From Ruminococcus flavefaciens (GTDB lineage: Bacteria; Bacillota; Clostridia; Oscillospirales; Ruminococcaceae): 64,000 nt of DNA. Shown piece by piece: positions 1 to 7,170 of this stretch; position 1 is the stretch's first letter; each line of letters begins with the position of its first letter. The DNA is taken from positions 448,973 through 512,972 of the forward strand of contig NZ_FNWV01000001.1 of the NCBI RefSeq assembly GCF_900108555.1. Direction: 5' to 3'. The notes below the pieces were generated by a model. It had not been told where the DNA came from. It made no database searches and saw only the letters and a list, made by a program, of their open reading frames with translations. Both the position numbers and the translations under genes were made by a program.

Positions 1-250
1 CAAATCCCTTGCCAGAAAATCCGCTGAGGTCTGTACCCTCGGGGAAATCGCTCATCTTTACATCGGAAGCACCATCAGCGTGGATCTTTCCTCCGCTTGT
101 TTTGCCGTCCTCAAATTCGTATTTAAGGACCTCATCGGCTGCAAGAACTGCCGATGGCTTTGCCAGAGCTGAAGGAAAACTCATCGCCGCCGATGCGATG
201 AACGCAGCTGCAACAGTGTACGCAGCGCGCTTCATGTTTTCTTTTTTCAA
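1..250 (-). CDS. Secreted protein with N-terminal CBM6/35-like module (5' part, cut by left edge)
   Basis: Only the first 83 codons lie in the window. The best start is TTG at 250, because GGAGGG lies six bases upstream; an in-frame ATG follows at 235. Residues 1-37 form a signal peptide: basic start, Ala-rich core, small residues before the cleavage region. The mature part opens with KYEFEDG and continues with SGGKIHADGASDV, the typical first strands of family 6/35 carbohydrate-binding modules (family knowledge). The protein is therefore probably an exported glycan-binding protein or the N-terminus of a glycoside hydrolase, in line with the other secreted hydrolases here. The catalytic part, if any, lies left of the window, so the activity cannot be named. 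Confidence 0.7.
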   Translation of the reverse strand, partial: MKKENMKRAAYTVAAAFIASAAMSFPSALAKPSAVLAADEVLKYEFEDGKTSGGKIHADGASDVKMSDFPEGTDLSGFSGKGF

Positions 251-456
251 TTTGATCCCTCCAGATCGTGCTTATTAATTTATTTGCTTTAAGCTTATAA
301 TTTAAGTGCCTATCCTTATTTATCAGCTTAACGCAATTATACACATATATGATACCACATTTTTTCTGAAATTGCAAGGGATTTCATAAAACATTACTAA
401 TATTAGCCGATTATCAAAAAACCGCAATTTCTGGTCAGACCATTCCGAAACAGCAA

Positions 457-1353
457 TTATTTAAGCTTTTTCCTCCTATCTTCGTTAAATGATATTATTA
501 CAACTATGACTGTAAGCAGACCAAATATGACCATACCGAGCCAGCTCACCCATTCAGGAGCTTTCTCGCTTTTATCGGCGTCTGAGACTTCGGCAAAAGC
601 ATCAGCCGTTTCGTGGAATTCAGCAAATCCGAGACCGTTTTCCTCAGCATACTGCTCCGCCGCCGACTCTCTTTCACCTACTATCGTCATATCTGTTTTT
701 ACTGTCATTTTGTTTCCATCGCAGTCGTACCCGAATGACTGCTCGCCTATATCGTAGCAGGTTTTGGGCAATACCGCGCTTGAAAGCTTTCCGCACATAT
801 AAAATGCCCTTTCTCCCACGGATAAAAGGCTATCCCCAAACTCTGCGCTGCACAGTTCGGTACAGCCTGCAAAGGCGAATTTTTCGATTATTTCAGTCCC
901 CTGCGGCAGTCTTATCTCACTAAGAGACGTACAGGCTCGGAAGCAGGAATCGGGGATAATATCAATGGTCTCGGGTAGCTCTATCTCCTTTAGTGCCACA
1001 CAGCCGCAAAAGCAGCCCATTCCGATCTCTTCAAGCTCCGCAGGGAGCCTTATGCTTTCAAGCTCATAGCAGGCATAAAAACTGTGATGACCTATTTTCA
1101 GCACCGTGTCAGGCAGTACAGCCGCTTTCAGCGAGTGACAATTATAGAATGCGTTGTCCCTCACCTCAATAACGGGGCATCCCTCAATATATTCGGGTAT
1201 CTCAATGTATTCGGGTTCGCCTTTGTATCCGACTACCGTCACTTCTCCGTCTATGATAGTGTATTCGTAGCCGCTGCTTTCTGCCGCAGCATTTCCTTTG
1301 TCCGCAGATATAAGCATCATAAACGCCGCAGCAGCAAGTATGATCTTTTTCAT
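457..1353 (-). CDS. Membrane-anchored LRR_5 (BspA-type) surface protein
   Basis: 298 residues. A signal peptide covers about residues 1-24. Roughly residues 30-210 are BspA-type leucine-rich repeats of about 23 residues, with the recurring pattern xIxLPxxxxxIGxxxFxxCxxL. A single hydrophobic helix near 268-290 is followed by a basic RRKKLK tail, so the repeats face outside and the C-terminus anchors in the membrane. This family usually mediates protein or surface contacts and has no enzymatic residues. A GGAGGG ribosome binding site precedes the ATG. The gene is transcribed on the same strand as the recombinase cassette upstream but is separated from it by a terminator at 1525-1554. Its ligand is unknown. 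Confidence 0.85.
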   Translation of the reverse strand: MKKIILAAAAFMMLISADKGNAAAESSGYEYTIIDGEVTVVGYKGEPEYIEIPEYIEGCPVIEVRDNAFYNCHSLKAAVLPDTVLKIGHHSFYACYELESIRLPAELEEIGMGCFCGCVALKEIELPETIDIIPDSCFRACTSLSEIRLPQGTEIIEKFAFAGCTELCSAEFGDSLLSVGERAFYMCGKLSSAVLPKTCYDIGEQSFGYDCDGNKMTVKTDMTIVGERESAAEQYAEENGLGFAEFHETADAFAEVSDADKSEKAPEWVSWLGMVIFGLLTVIVVIISFNEDRRKKLK

Positions 1354-1524
1354 ACCTATCCCTCCTTTATGACCAGTATAACATCTGCAATGTACAGCCG
1401 AAAGCTCTTTTTCATGCCCAAAAATCCGATTTCCCGATGTTTTTCACCCACATCACATTTTAACCCGTGATAAATGACTGCTGTCGCTGACTTCTTTTGT
1501 CGGATATTCCCGTAATATTTCCAT

Positions 1525-1554
1525 AAAAAAGGCTTCCGAAAAATTTCGGAAGCC
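1525..1554 (-). terminator. Intrinsic terminator of the recombinase cassette
   Basis: An 11-bp perfect stem (GGCTTCCGAAA pairing with TTTCGGAAGCC) with a 2-nt centre is followed on the minus strand by a run of T. It closes the transcription unit containing the small ORF that ends at 1565. Confidence 0.85.
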
Positions 1555-1564
1555 ATATACACGT

Positions 1565-1678
1565 TCATCTTCTGCCGCAGTTTTTATCAAAGGAAGGATT
1601 GCAGGCGTAGAAGTTTTTAGAGTCAAGATTATCCTGTGCTATGCGAAGTGCTTCGCCAAATCGTTCAAGGGAACTCAT
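1565..1678 (-). CDS. 37-residue protein coupled to the serine recombinase
   Basis: Begins MSSLERFGEALRIAQDNLDS and ends ACNPSFDKNCGRR. Its ATG overlaps the recombinase stop codon in the arrangement ATGA, and GGAGG stands just upstream inside the recombinase coding sequence, which strongly suggests translational coupling. It carries two cysteines within a short C-terminal motif (CNPSFDKNC) and no hydrophobic segment. I do not recognise a family. From position alone it could be an accessory of the recombinase, for example a directionality or stability factor, but nothing in the sequence proves this. The terminator at 1525-1554 follows after about 10 nt. Confidence 0.6.
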   Translation of the reverse strand: MSSLERFGEALRIAQDNLDSKNFYACNPSFDKNCGRR

Positions 1679-3171
1679 ATCCTCCACTGAATGATTATTT
1701 TTTCACTTGTAGCATATACAACACGAATAAGTATATCTGCCACCTGACGTTTATCGTCAAAGCTCAGCTCGTCCCATATTATCTGATGGCAGTCTATCGC
1801 GCAGTCGGGACTGCACCTTTTTACACCGAGCTTATTCACGCGCTCGATTATTTCATTTTTCCGACTGTCAAGCAATGCTATCCTGTCATTTATGTACTGA
1901 AAAAGCACGTTATCAGCACTGCTGACTTTTCCGAGAAGTCCGTTTATCTCCTTTTCTGTCTCGGCAAGCTCATTCTCCAGAATGGCAAGCTCACTATCGG
2001 AAGTACATTTCTCCGTGGGCGACAGCTTGCCGAACTTTGCAAGCCTTTCTTTTATCTCATCGCATACAAGCTTTTCGACCTCAGCGGTATACAGTGTTCC
2101 TGCCCCTTTACAGCATTTTGTACCGAGCCTGTTTGAGCAGATGAGGTAACGCCGCCGCCCGTTGTCGAACTGCTTTGCAGTAAGCGCGTAACCGCACACT
2201 CCGCACTTTATCTTGCCGCACAGCCATGAATTCCTCGCCTTCTGCAAAGGTATGATCTGCTCTCTGCCCATGCATTTTTTACGGCATTTCAGCCATACTC
2301 CCGAGTCCACTATCCCCTTGTGGGGTGCAAGGACTATTTGCTTTCCTTCAATGTCAGAGATTTTTTTCTTTTTATCAGAACGATTTTTGTAGCAGTAGCA
2401 GCCGTTGGCTCCGATATAATCCGAGGGTGGATCTGCAAGTTCAGCACCGCGCTCCTTAAAGAAATCGTACACATCATGGTCAGCCTTTACATATATGGGA
2501 TTTAAGACAAGCTCCCTTATACGCTGTCTTACCCAGTCTTTTCCGCGCTTTTTTATCCCCAGCTCATTCATTCTGTCAATGATATCACCGTATGAGGTCT
2601 GCGGCTGAGAGTACATCTCAAATATCATGCGGACGACCTTTTCTTCATCTGGTATGGGCTCATACATTGAAGTATGCACTCCGTCAATTACAGTCGGGAC
2701 TTTTCTGAAACCGTAGGGTATAGCTCCGCCCATGTAAAAGCTTTTCTGACTCCGTGAAAAATATGCGTCCGCAACTCGCTTCTGTATAGTTTCACGTTCA
2801 AGCTGAGCAAATACGATACAGATATTCAGCATGGCATTTCCCATTGGCGATGAAGTGTCAAACTTTTCCGTTGCAGATACGAACTGTACACCGTATTTGC
2901 CGAACATCTCTATCATTGCCGAAAAATCAAGTATCGAACGGCTTATGCGGTCAAGCTTATAAACAATGACCGTGTTTATCTCGCCGAGCCTTATATCGTT
3001 CATCATCTGAGCAAACTCGGGACGGTTCGTATCCTTGCCGCTGTAACCGCGGTCGATATACGTCCTGAAAGCTTCACCTCTTGCTTCGTACTCACAGAGC
3101 TCTATCTGCTGTTCTATGGAGATACTGTCCGCACGATCAACAGATTGTCTTGCATAGATAGCTACGATAAT
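1675..3171 (-). CDS. Large serine recombinase (resolvase/TnpX-type)
   Basis: About 498 residues. The N-terminal resolvase domain starts with IVAIYARQSVDR, where the Ser is the predicted nucleophile, and includes the conserved IVYKLDRISRS and QLERETIQKR segments. A recombinase DNA-binding domain follows (about residues 150-280). Then comes a zinc ribbon (CGVCGY with a later cysteine cluster, about 315-360) and a C-terminal coiled coil (about 380-440). This is the layout of integrases and transposases of TnpX/TndX type. Start choice: AAAGGAG lies five bases before an ATT codon at 3171, which matches the usual family N-terminus. The only conventional upstream start, TTG at 3219, has no ribosome binding site. 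No attachment site or cargo genes could be identified. Confidence 0.88.
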   Translation of the reverse strand: MIVAIYARQSVDRADSISIEQQIELCEYEARGEAFRTYIDRGYSGKDTNRPEFAQMMNDIRLGEINTVIVYKLDRISRSILDFSAMIEMFGKYGVQFVSATEKFDTSSPMGNAMLNICIVFAQLERETIQKRVADAYFSRSQKSFYMGGAIPYGFRKVPTVIDGVHTSMYEPIPDEEKVVRMIFEMYSQPQTSYGDIIDRMNELGIKKRGKDWVRQRIRELVLNPIYVKADHDVYDFFKERGAELADPPSDYIGANGCYCYKNRSDKKKKISDIEGKQIVLAPHKGIVDSGVWLKCRKKCMGREQIIPLQKARNSWLCGKIKCGVCGYALTAKQFDNGRRRYLICSNRLGTKCCKGAGTLYTAEVEKLVCDEIKERLAKFGKLSPTEKCTSDSELAILENELAETEKEINGLLGKVSSADNVLFQYINDRIALLDSRKNEIIERVNKLGVKRCSPDCAIDCHQIIWDELSFDDKRQVADILIRVVYATSEKIIIQWRI

Positions 3172-3228
3172 ATCAGCTCCTTTCAGAACTGTCCGCTGCA
3201 CTGCTTTGCCGCAGCACAAACACTGTAT

Positions 3229-3408
3229 TTATTTTTCATCACCCTTTTTTACGTATTTTGAGAAAATACCGTACAGCTCCGCTTCCGCAGCTTTTAACTT
3301 TTTACGGTTATTTTTACAAGGTAAGAGATTTTCAACAGCCATGCTCCCCTTTTCCGTTATAACCATTTTAATCTGTGAATAATGACCTGATCTGCTTAAC
3401 TCTGCAAT
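3229..3408 (-). CDS. Small basic protein upstream of the recombinase
   Basis: An open frame ends at 3229, 57 nt before the recombinase start. With the ATT at 3408, preceded by GGAGG at 8 nt, it encodes 59 residues (AELSRSGHYSQIK near the start, KKLKAAEAELYGIFSKYVKK near the end). Starting instead at ATG 3342 gives 37 residues, but there the GGAG motif is only about one base away. The C-terminal half is Lys/Glu-rich and probably helical. I know of no family for it. It lies in the same transcription unit as the recombinase, so a role in the recombinase's control or activity is possible but is inference. Confidence 0.45.
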   Translation of the reverse strand: MAELSRSGHYSQIKMVITEKGSMAVENLLPCKNNRKKLKAAEAELYGIFSKYVKKGDEK

Positions 3409-3438
3409 AGAAATCGCCTCCGTTACATTCTATTGCAG
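3402..3438. repeat. 11-bp inverted repeat upstream of the recombinase cassette
   Basis: CTGCAATAGAA at 3402-3412 and its exact complement at 3428-3438 flank a 15-nt loop. On the minus strand the loop holds a GGAGG ribosome binding site and the 3' arm holds the ATT proposed as the start of the small ORF. It could be an RNA hairpin controlling translation, an operator, or a recombinase binding site. Confidence 0.7.
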
Positions 3439-3639
3439 CATCACTTGTCCGAATACTTAAAAACCATATTTTTTGATAATAGGATCATGCAGGAAAAAAC
3501 GGCATTTCTGTGATAAGGTGGTATGTATCGTATTGAGCGCGATCATTTCTTTTTCAATGATCATATATAAAAAGACATACAAATATCGTGCAGCAAATAT
3601 GAGTTCAAACATACGAAATAAATGAGTCACAAAAAGGTC

Positions 3640-3668
3640 TTGACTTTTTGCGGAGTATGATATAAAAT
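3640..3668 (+). promoter_or_regulatory. Sigma-A promoter for the TPM-like gene
   Basis: TTGACT at 3640-3645 and TAAAAT at 3663-3668 are separated by 17 nt, about 35 nt before the start codon at 3703. The region 3440-3640 holds nothing else I can name, apart from a short 7-bp dyad (GATCATT/AATGATC) near 3549-3571. Confidence 0.6.
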
Positions 3669-3702
3669 AAATCCATTATATTTGATATATGGGGGTATAT
3701 TT

Positions 3703-4980
3703 ATGCCACATTCATCAGGCGGAGGTTCTCACGGAGGCAGCTCACACGGCGGTCACGGAGGCTCTCACAGCAGCAGCTCAAGAACAAGGACAAGCAGCAG
3801 ACCATTCCACAATTCTCGCAGGTATGTATATTACCATCGTAATCAGCCGAGATACTTCTATGCAGGCTCGGATTTCAAACCCGGCTTCTCTTTCGCAACT
3901 GTATTTGCGATACTGATATACCTGCCTTTCCTATGGGTAAGTATATCAGGCATCATCAAGGCAGTACCGCACATACCCAAGTACAGCGACCACACTATAA
4001 TCATCAAAGACGAAGCAGATGTCATTGATGACGAAAGCGGAGTAATGAAGGAACTGAAGGCTTTCCAAAAAAAAACAGATATCACACCTGCCGTTATCAC
4101 TATTTATAACGATGACTGGAAAAACACCTATTCTTCACTTGAGGACTATGCATACAACAGGTATCTTTCCGAATTCAATGACGAGATGCACTGGCTCCTG
4201 ATCTATTCTCAGCCGCAGGATAAAGCCAATCATTCCAGCGACTGGTACTGGGAAGGTATGCAGGGAGATAATACCGACAGCGTACTCAGAGAAAACGAAG
4301 CAGAAAGGTTCAATTCAGCTTTTCATTCCTATCTGTATGACAAAAATGATTTAGATGAGTCTCTGATAAGATCATTCAGTTATTTAACGGATACTATTTC
4401 CATGAAGCCTGATATGCACCAGCTCGGACCTATGCTTTTCATGCTGGGATTTGTATTGCTCCATGCATTTTTAATGTTTTATCCGTCTTTCAAGTACAGA
4501 AAGGCACAGCCTGCACCTCTTGATACCGACAGCAATACATACGGCGGAAGCGATTCATACGGCAGCAGAAATTCTTACGGAAACAGCTACACCTCCACAC
4601 CATATTCATCAAACAACAGCAATATCAACATCAACAACAATGTCAGCAGAAACAATAATCCTAACCCTTTAGATCCACAAACTATACGCAGACAGCGTAT
4701 AAACGAGTCCGGCAAGAATTACACTTATTCCGATTACAAGGCTGACAAAAAAGAGCGCGATGCAGAGTTCAATTCGTTTATCGACCAGTACAAACAGATG
4801 ATGCCCGAAAACAGTAAGGACGAAAGCGATATGATGCCGTCACTCGACAGTTTCCCCGCAACATCGGCAACTTACGATAATGCTACAGACAACTCAGGCA
4901 GCACAGTTACCTGCCAGTACTGCGGAAACATATTTGCATCAAAATACAACAAATGTCCGTTCTGCAATGCAAGAAGATAA
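3703..4980 (+). CDS. TPM-domain-like membrane protein with C-terminal zinc ribbon
   Basis: 425 residues from the ATG at 3703, chosen because GGGGG lies seven bases upstream. The N-terminus is a Gly/Ser/His-rich stretch. A transmembrane helix follows at about residues 62-85. Then comes an extracytoplasmic domain starting IKDEADVIDDESG, resembling TPM domains (family knowledge: membrane-linked, phosphatase or photosystem-repair folds, function in Firmicutes unclear). A second helix lies near 245-265, followed by a long Ser/Asn/Tyr-rich linker. The last residues form a zinc ribbon with two CxxC pairs (CQYCG and CPFC). A terminator follows directly. Function is not assignable beyond a probable membrane sensor or scaffold. 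Confidence 0.7.
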   Translation: MPHSSGGGSHGGSSHGGHGGSHSSSSRTRTSSRPFHNSRRYVYYHRNQPRYFYAGSDFKPGFSFATVFAILIYLPFLWVSISGIIKAVPHIPKYSDHTIIIKDEADVIDDESGVMKELKAFQKKTDITPAVITIYNDDWKNTYSSLEDYAYNRYLSEFNDEMHWLLIYSQPQDKANHSSDWYWEGMQGDNTDSVLRENEAERFNSAFHSYLYDKNDLDESLIRSFSYLTDTISMKPDMHQLGPMLFMLGFVLLHAFLMFYPSFKYRKAQPAPLDTDSNTYGGSDSYGSRNSYGNSYTSTPYSSNNSNININNNVSRNNNPNPLDPQTIRRQRINESGKNYTYSDYKADKKERDAEFNSFIDQYKQMMPENSKDESDMMPSLDSFPATSATYDNATDNSGSTVTCQYCGNIFASKYNKCPFCNARR

Positions 4981-5012
4981 AAAAATGCACGCTTTACAGC
5001 GTGCATTTTTTA
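4981..5012. terminator. Bidirectional terminator between convergent genes
   Basis: ATGCACGC pairs with GCGTGCAT around a 6-nt loop, with A residues on the left and T residues on the right. It can serve both the TPM-like gene and the convergent ABC permease. Confidence 0.85.
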
Positions 5013-6179
5013 TTAACCGTTTACTATCTTTTCTCTGTTGAAAAGCTTACCTATAAAGAATATTCCAAATAATGCAACCACAATATTTACTCCGAATGTT
5101 ATGCCTGCATTTGTCCATGAATAATTAAGCTTGATTCCGTCCTGAAGCAGCTTTACTGAATTCCATACAGGAATAACATAGTTTGTTGTTCCAAGATTCT
5201 CAACGTGTGCTGCAAAGCTCTCTGTCGAGCACATAAGCGACGGTATCATTATCAATACCAGAAGCAGTGGTGAAAGTGTTGTTGCCTGCTTTGTATCCTT
5301 TGCCACTGTTGAGATTATGAGCAGTATTACTGCACATACGAATGAACCTGTTATAACTGCTCCTAACAGCACACTATAATCTGGTATGCTGTAACTTGTT
5401 TTTTCTGCTATCTTTAATGCATCGGCAAACTTTGGAAGTGAGATCGCCATTCCTATGAATGCAGAGCAGCTTGCGATTATTGCTACAACAAGTATCGATA
5501 TCGATTTTCCTGCTGCAAGACTTTCTCTCTTGATAGGTGTTACAAGCAATGTATTGAGGAAGCCTTTTTCCTTATCACCTGCAATAGAGTTTGCTGCAAG
5601 GCTCATACAAACCATATACACTGCCATGAATACCATGAGCGGGATTATTCCACCAAGGAGATTTCTCAGCATTGATGCCTTGTCTATAAGGTCATAATCT
5701 GTATCAGTCGATTCATTGAATGTAAATATTCTCGGCTGCATAGTAGTAAACATCACCGTAGCTTTTGAATAAAGCTCCATTGATGACTTTTTGTCCGAAT
5801 TATAGAACATATCTATATTCGACAGTGATGCTGAACCCGGTTCGTCCATTTTGAAGTCATCAGGGAATACCATGATCATGTCTGCTTCTTTGTTCTTGAC
5901 CTGATCCTTGTATTTCTCAACATCGTTATCAGGTGCAGGCTTTATGCCAAGCTCGTCAAGTACTGTCTTGAATTCATCAGGTGCATTTACGCTGTAGGCA
6001 ATGACTGTTTCATTTTTCTTAGGAGCTTTATCATCTGCCACATTTGACCATGTTGCCGACATGAGCATACCATAACCAAATACTATAGCAAAAGGAAGGA
6101 TAAACATCTGAAGCAGTATTGCTTTATCACTGAAAAATGATTTTAATTCTTTTTTTGCAACTGTAATAATATCTCTCAT
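5013..6179 (-). CDS. ABC-2 type permease, NatB-like
   Basis: 388 residues. One N-terminal helix (about 20-42) precedes a large extracytoplasmic domain of about 140 residues. The C-terminal half holds five further helices, the usual NatB/ABC-2 topology with a long first loop. The ATG at 6179 is preferred over the GTG at 6185 because GAGG stands seven bases before it. It begins 2 nt after the stop of the ATPase gene, so the two form one operon and one transporter. NatAB systems export Na+ in Bacillus, but close relatives export drugs or peptides; the substrate here cannot be read from sequence. Confidence 0.85.
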   Translation of the reverse strand: MRDIITVAKKELKSFFSDKAILLQMFILPFAIVFGYGMLMSATWSNVADDKAPKKNETVIAYSVNAPDEFKTVLDELGIKPAPDNDVEKYKDQVKNKEADMIMVFPDDFKMDEPGSASLSNIDMFYNSDKKSSMELYSKATVMFTTMQPRIFTFNESTDTDYDLIDKASMLRNLLGGIIPLMVFMAVYMVCMSLAANSIAGDKEKGFLNTLLVTPIKRESLAAGKSISILVVAIIASCSAFIGMAISLPKFADALKIAEKTSYSIPDYSVLLGAVITGSFVCAVILLIISTVAKDTKQATTLSPLLLVLIMIPSLMCSTESFAAHVENLGTTNYVIPVWNSVKLLQDGIKLNYSWTNAGITFGVNIVVALFGIFFIGKLFNREKIVNG

Positions 6180-6181
6180 GA

Positions 6182-6961
6182 TCACACCTCATCTTTTCCG
6201 CCGTGAATGCTTGTATAAATGTCATAGAACGCATCTTCAAGAGAGCGTCCCTGCATGAGGTTTTCGAGAGTATCATCTGCAACTATTCTTCCGTCCATTA
6301 TCATGGCTGCCCTGTCACAGACCTTCTCTACAAGATCAAACAAATGAGTTGAGATTATCATACATTTGCCTGCTTTTTTCATATTGAGTATGAACTCACG
6401 AACTACTCGTGATGCAATGATATCAAGTCCGTTTGTGGGCTCATCGAATATGATGAACTTCGGATCATGTATAACCGATATTACCAGTGAGACTTTCTGT
6501 CTCTGTCCCTGTGAGAGCTTTGATATCATAGTATCGGCATACTTGTTTATACCGAACTCTTCAAACAGCTCTTTTTTACGCTTTTCAGCCTTATCCTTAG
6601 GAACATGATAAAGCTCTGCAAAGAAATCATACATCAGATTTGGTGTCGATTTCATATCAGGCTTTAAGTCCGTAGTAAGGAATGCAAGCTCTGAACGTAT
6701 CTTTTCGGGAGTCTTGACTGCACTGATATCGTTGTAAAGTGCATCGCCGCTGTCAGGCTTGATAAGTGTTGCAAGCATACGCATGGTAGTTGTCTTACCT
6801 GCGCCGTTTGGTCCAAGAAGTCCGAACACTTCTCCTGATCTTGCAGTAAAGCTTATTCCGTTTACTGCTACTTTTTTTCTCTCGCTAATGCCAAGTGTTT
6901 TCCGCTGTTTCTCGGAGATCGTAAAGGTCTTTACGAGATTTTGTGCTTTTAGTTCTTCCAT
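6182..6961 (-). CDS. ABC transporter ATPase, NatA-like
   Basis: 259 residues with a complete nucleotide-binding domain: Walker A GLLGPNGAGKTTT near residue 47, signature LSQGQRQ near 147, and Walker B IIFDEPT near 170 followed by a switch histidine (STHLFD). The insertion with QRKTLGISERKK before the P-loop is seen in NatA-type ATPases. It is the first gene of a two-gene operon with the ABC-2 permease and is read from a near-consensus promoter at 7029-7057. Confidence 0.9.
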   Translation of the reverse strand: MEELKAQNLVKTFTISEKQRKTLGISERKKVAVNGISFTARSGEVFGLLGPNGAGKTTTMRMLATLIKPDSGDALYNDISAVKTPEKIRSELAFLTTDLKPDMKSTPNLMYDFFAELYHVPKDKAEKRKKELFEEFGINKYADTMISKLSQGQRQKVSLVISVIHDPKFIIFDEPTNGLDIIASRVVREFILNMKKAGKCMIISTHLFDLVEKVCDRAAMIMDGRIVADDTLENLMQGRSLEDAFYDIYTSIHGGKDEV

Positions 6962-7028
6962 TTTCTTCTCCTTATATCATATTTTTGATGATCCGATAAC
7001 AAAATATACCGAATAAGTCAACTTTAAT

Positions 7029-7057
7029 ATTATAACACATATATCTTATTCAGTCAA
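7029..7057 (-). promoter_or_regulatory. Near-consensus sigma-A promoter of the NatAB-like operon, with dyad
   Basis: TTGACT at 7057-7052 and TATAAT at 7034-7029 are 17 nt apart. AAAGTTGACT occurs twice (at the -35 and again downstream of the -10), followed by GAATAAG in one copy and its inverse CTTATTC in the other. Such paired half-sites around a promoter suggest an operator, but no regulator gene is adjacent. Confidence 0.75.
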
Positions 7058-7097
7058 CTTTTTTTGCTCAAAATAACAATTATTTTCATATTAAATA

Positions 7098-7146
7098 AAA
7101 AAATACTTTCCATAAGCTCACACGACCATGTGAGCTTCGGAAAGTA
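7098..7146 (-). terminator. Terminator candidate near the GGDEF-EAL gene
   Basis: Long hairpin with an outer stem ACTTTCC/GGAAAGT and an inner stem AGCTCACA/TGTGAGCT. On the minus strand it is followed by a run of seven T, downstream of the GGDEF-EAL stop codon at 7171. Confidence 0.8.
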
Positions 7147-7170
7147 TCATTGCATATTTTTTAAGTACAC

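Noticed and set aside
1356..1568. 70-codon minus-strand open frame between recombinase cassette and LRR gene
   Set aside because: It spans the terminator hairpin at 1525-1554 and has no ribosome binding site; the coupled 37-codon ORF in another frame explains the left part better.
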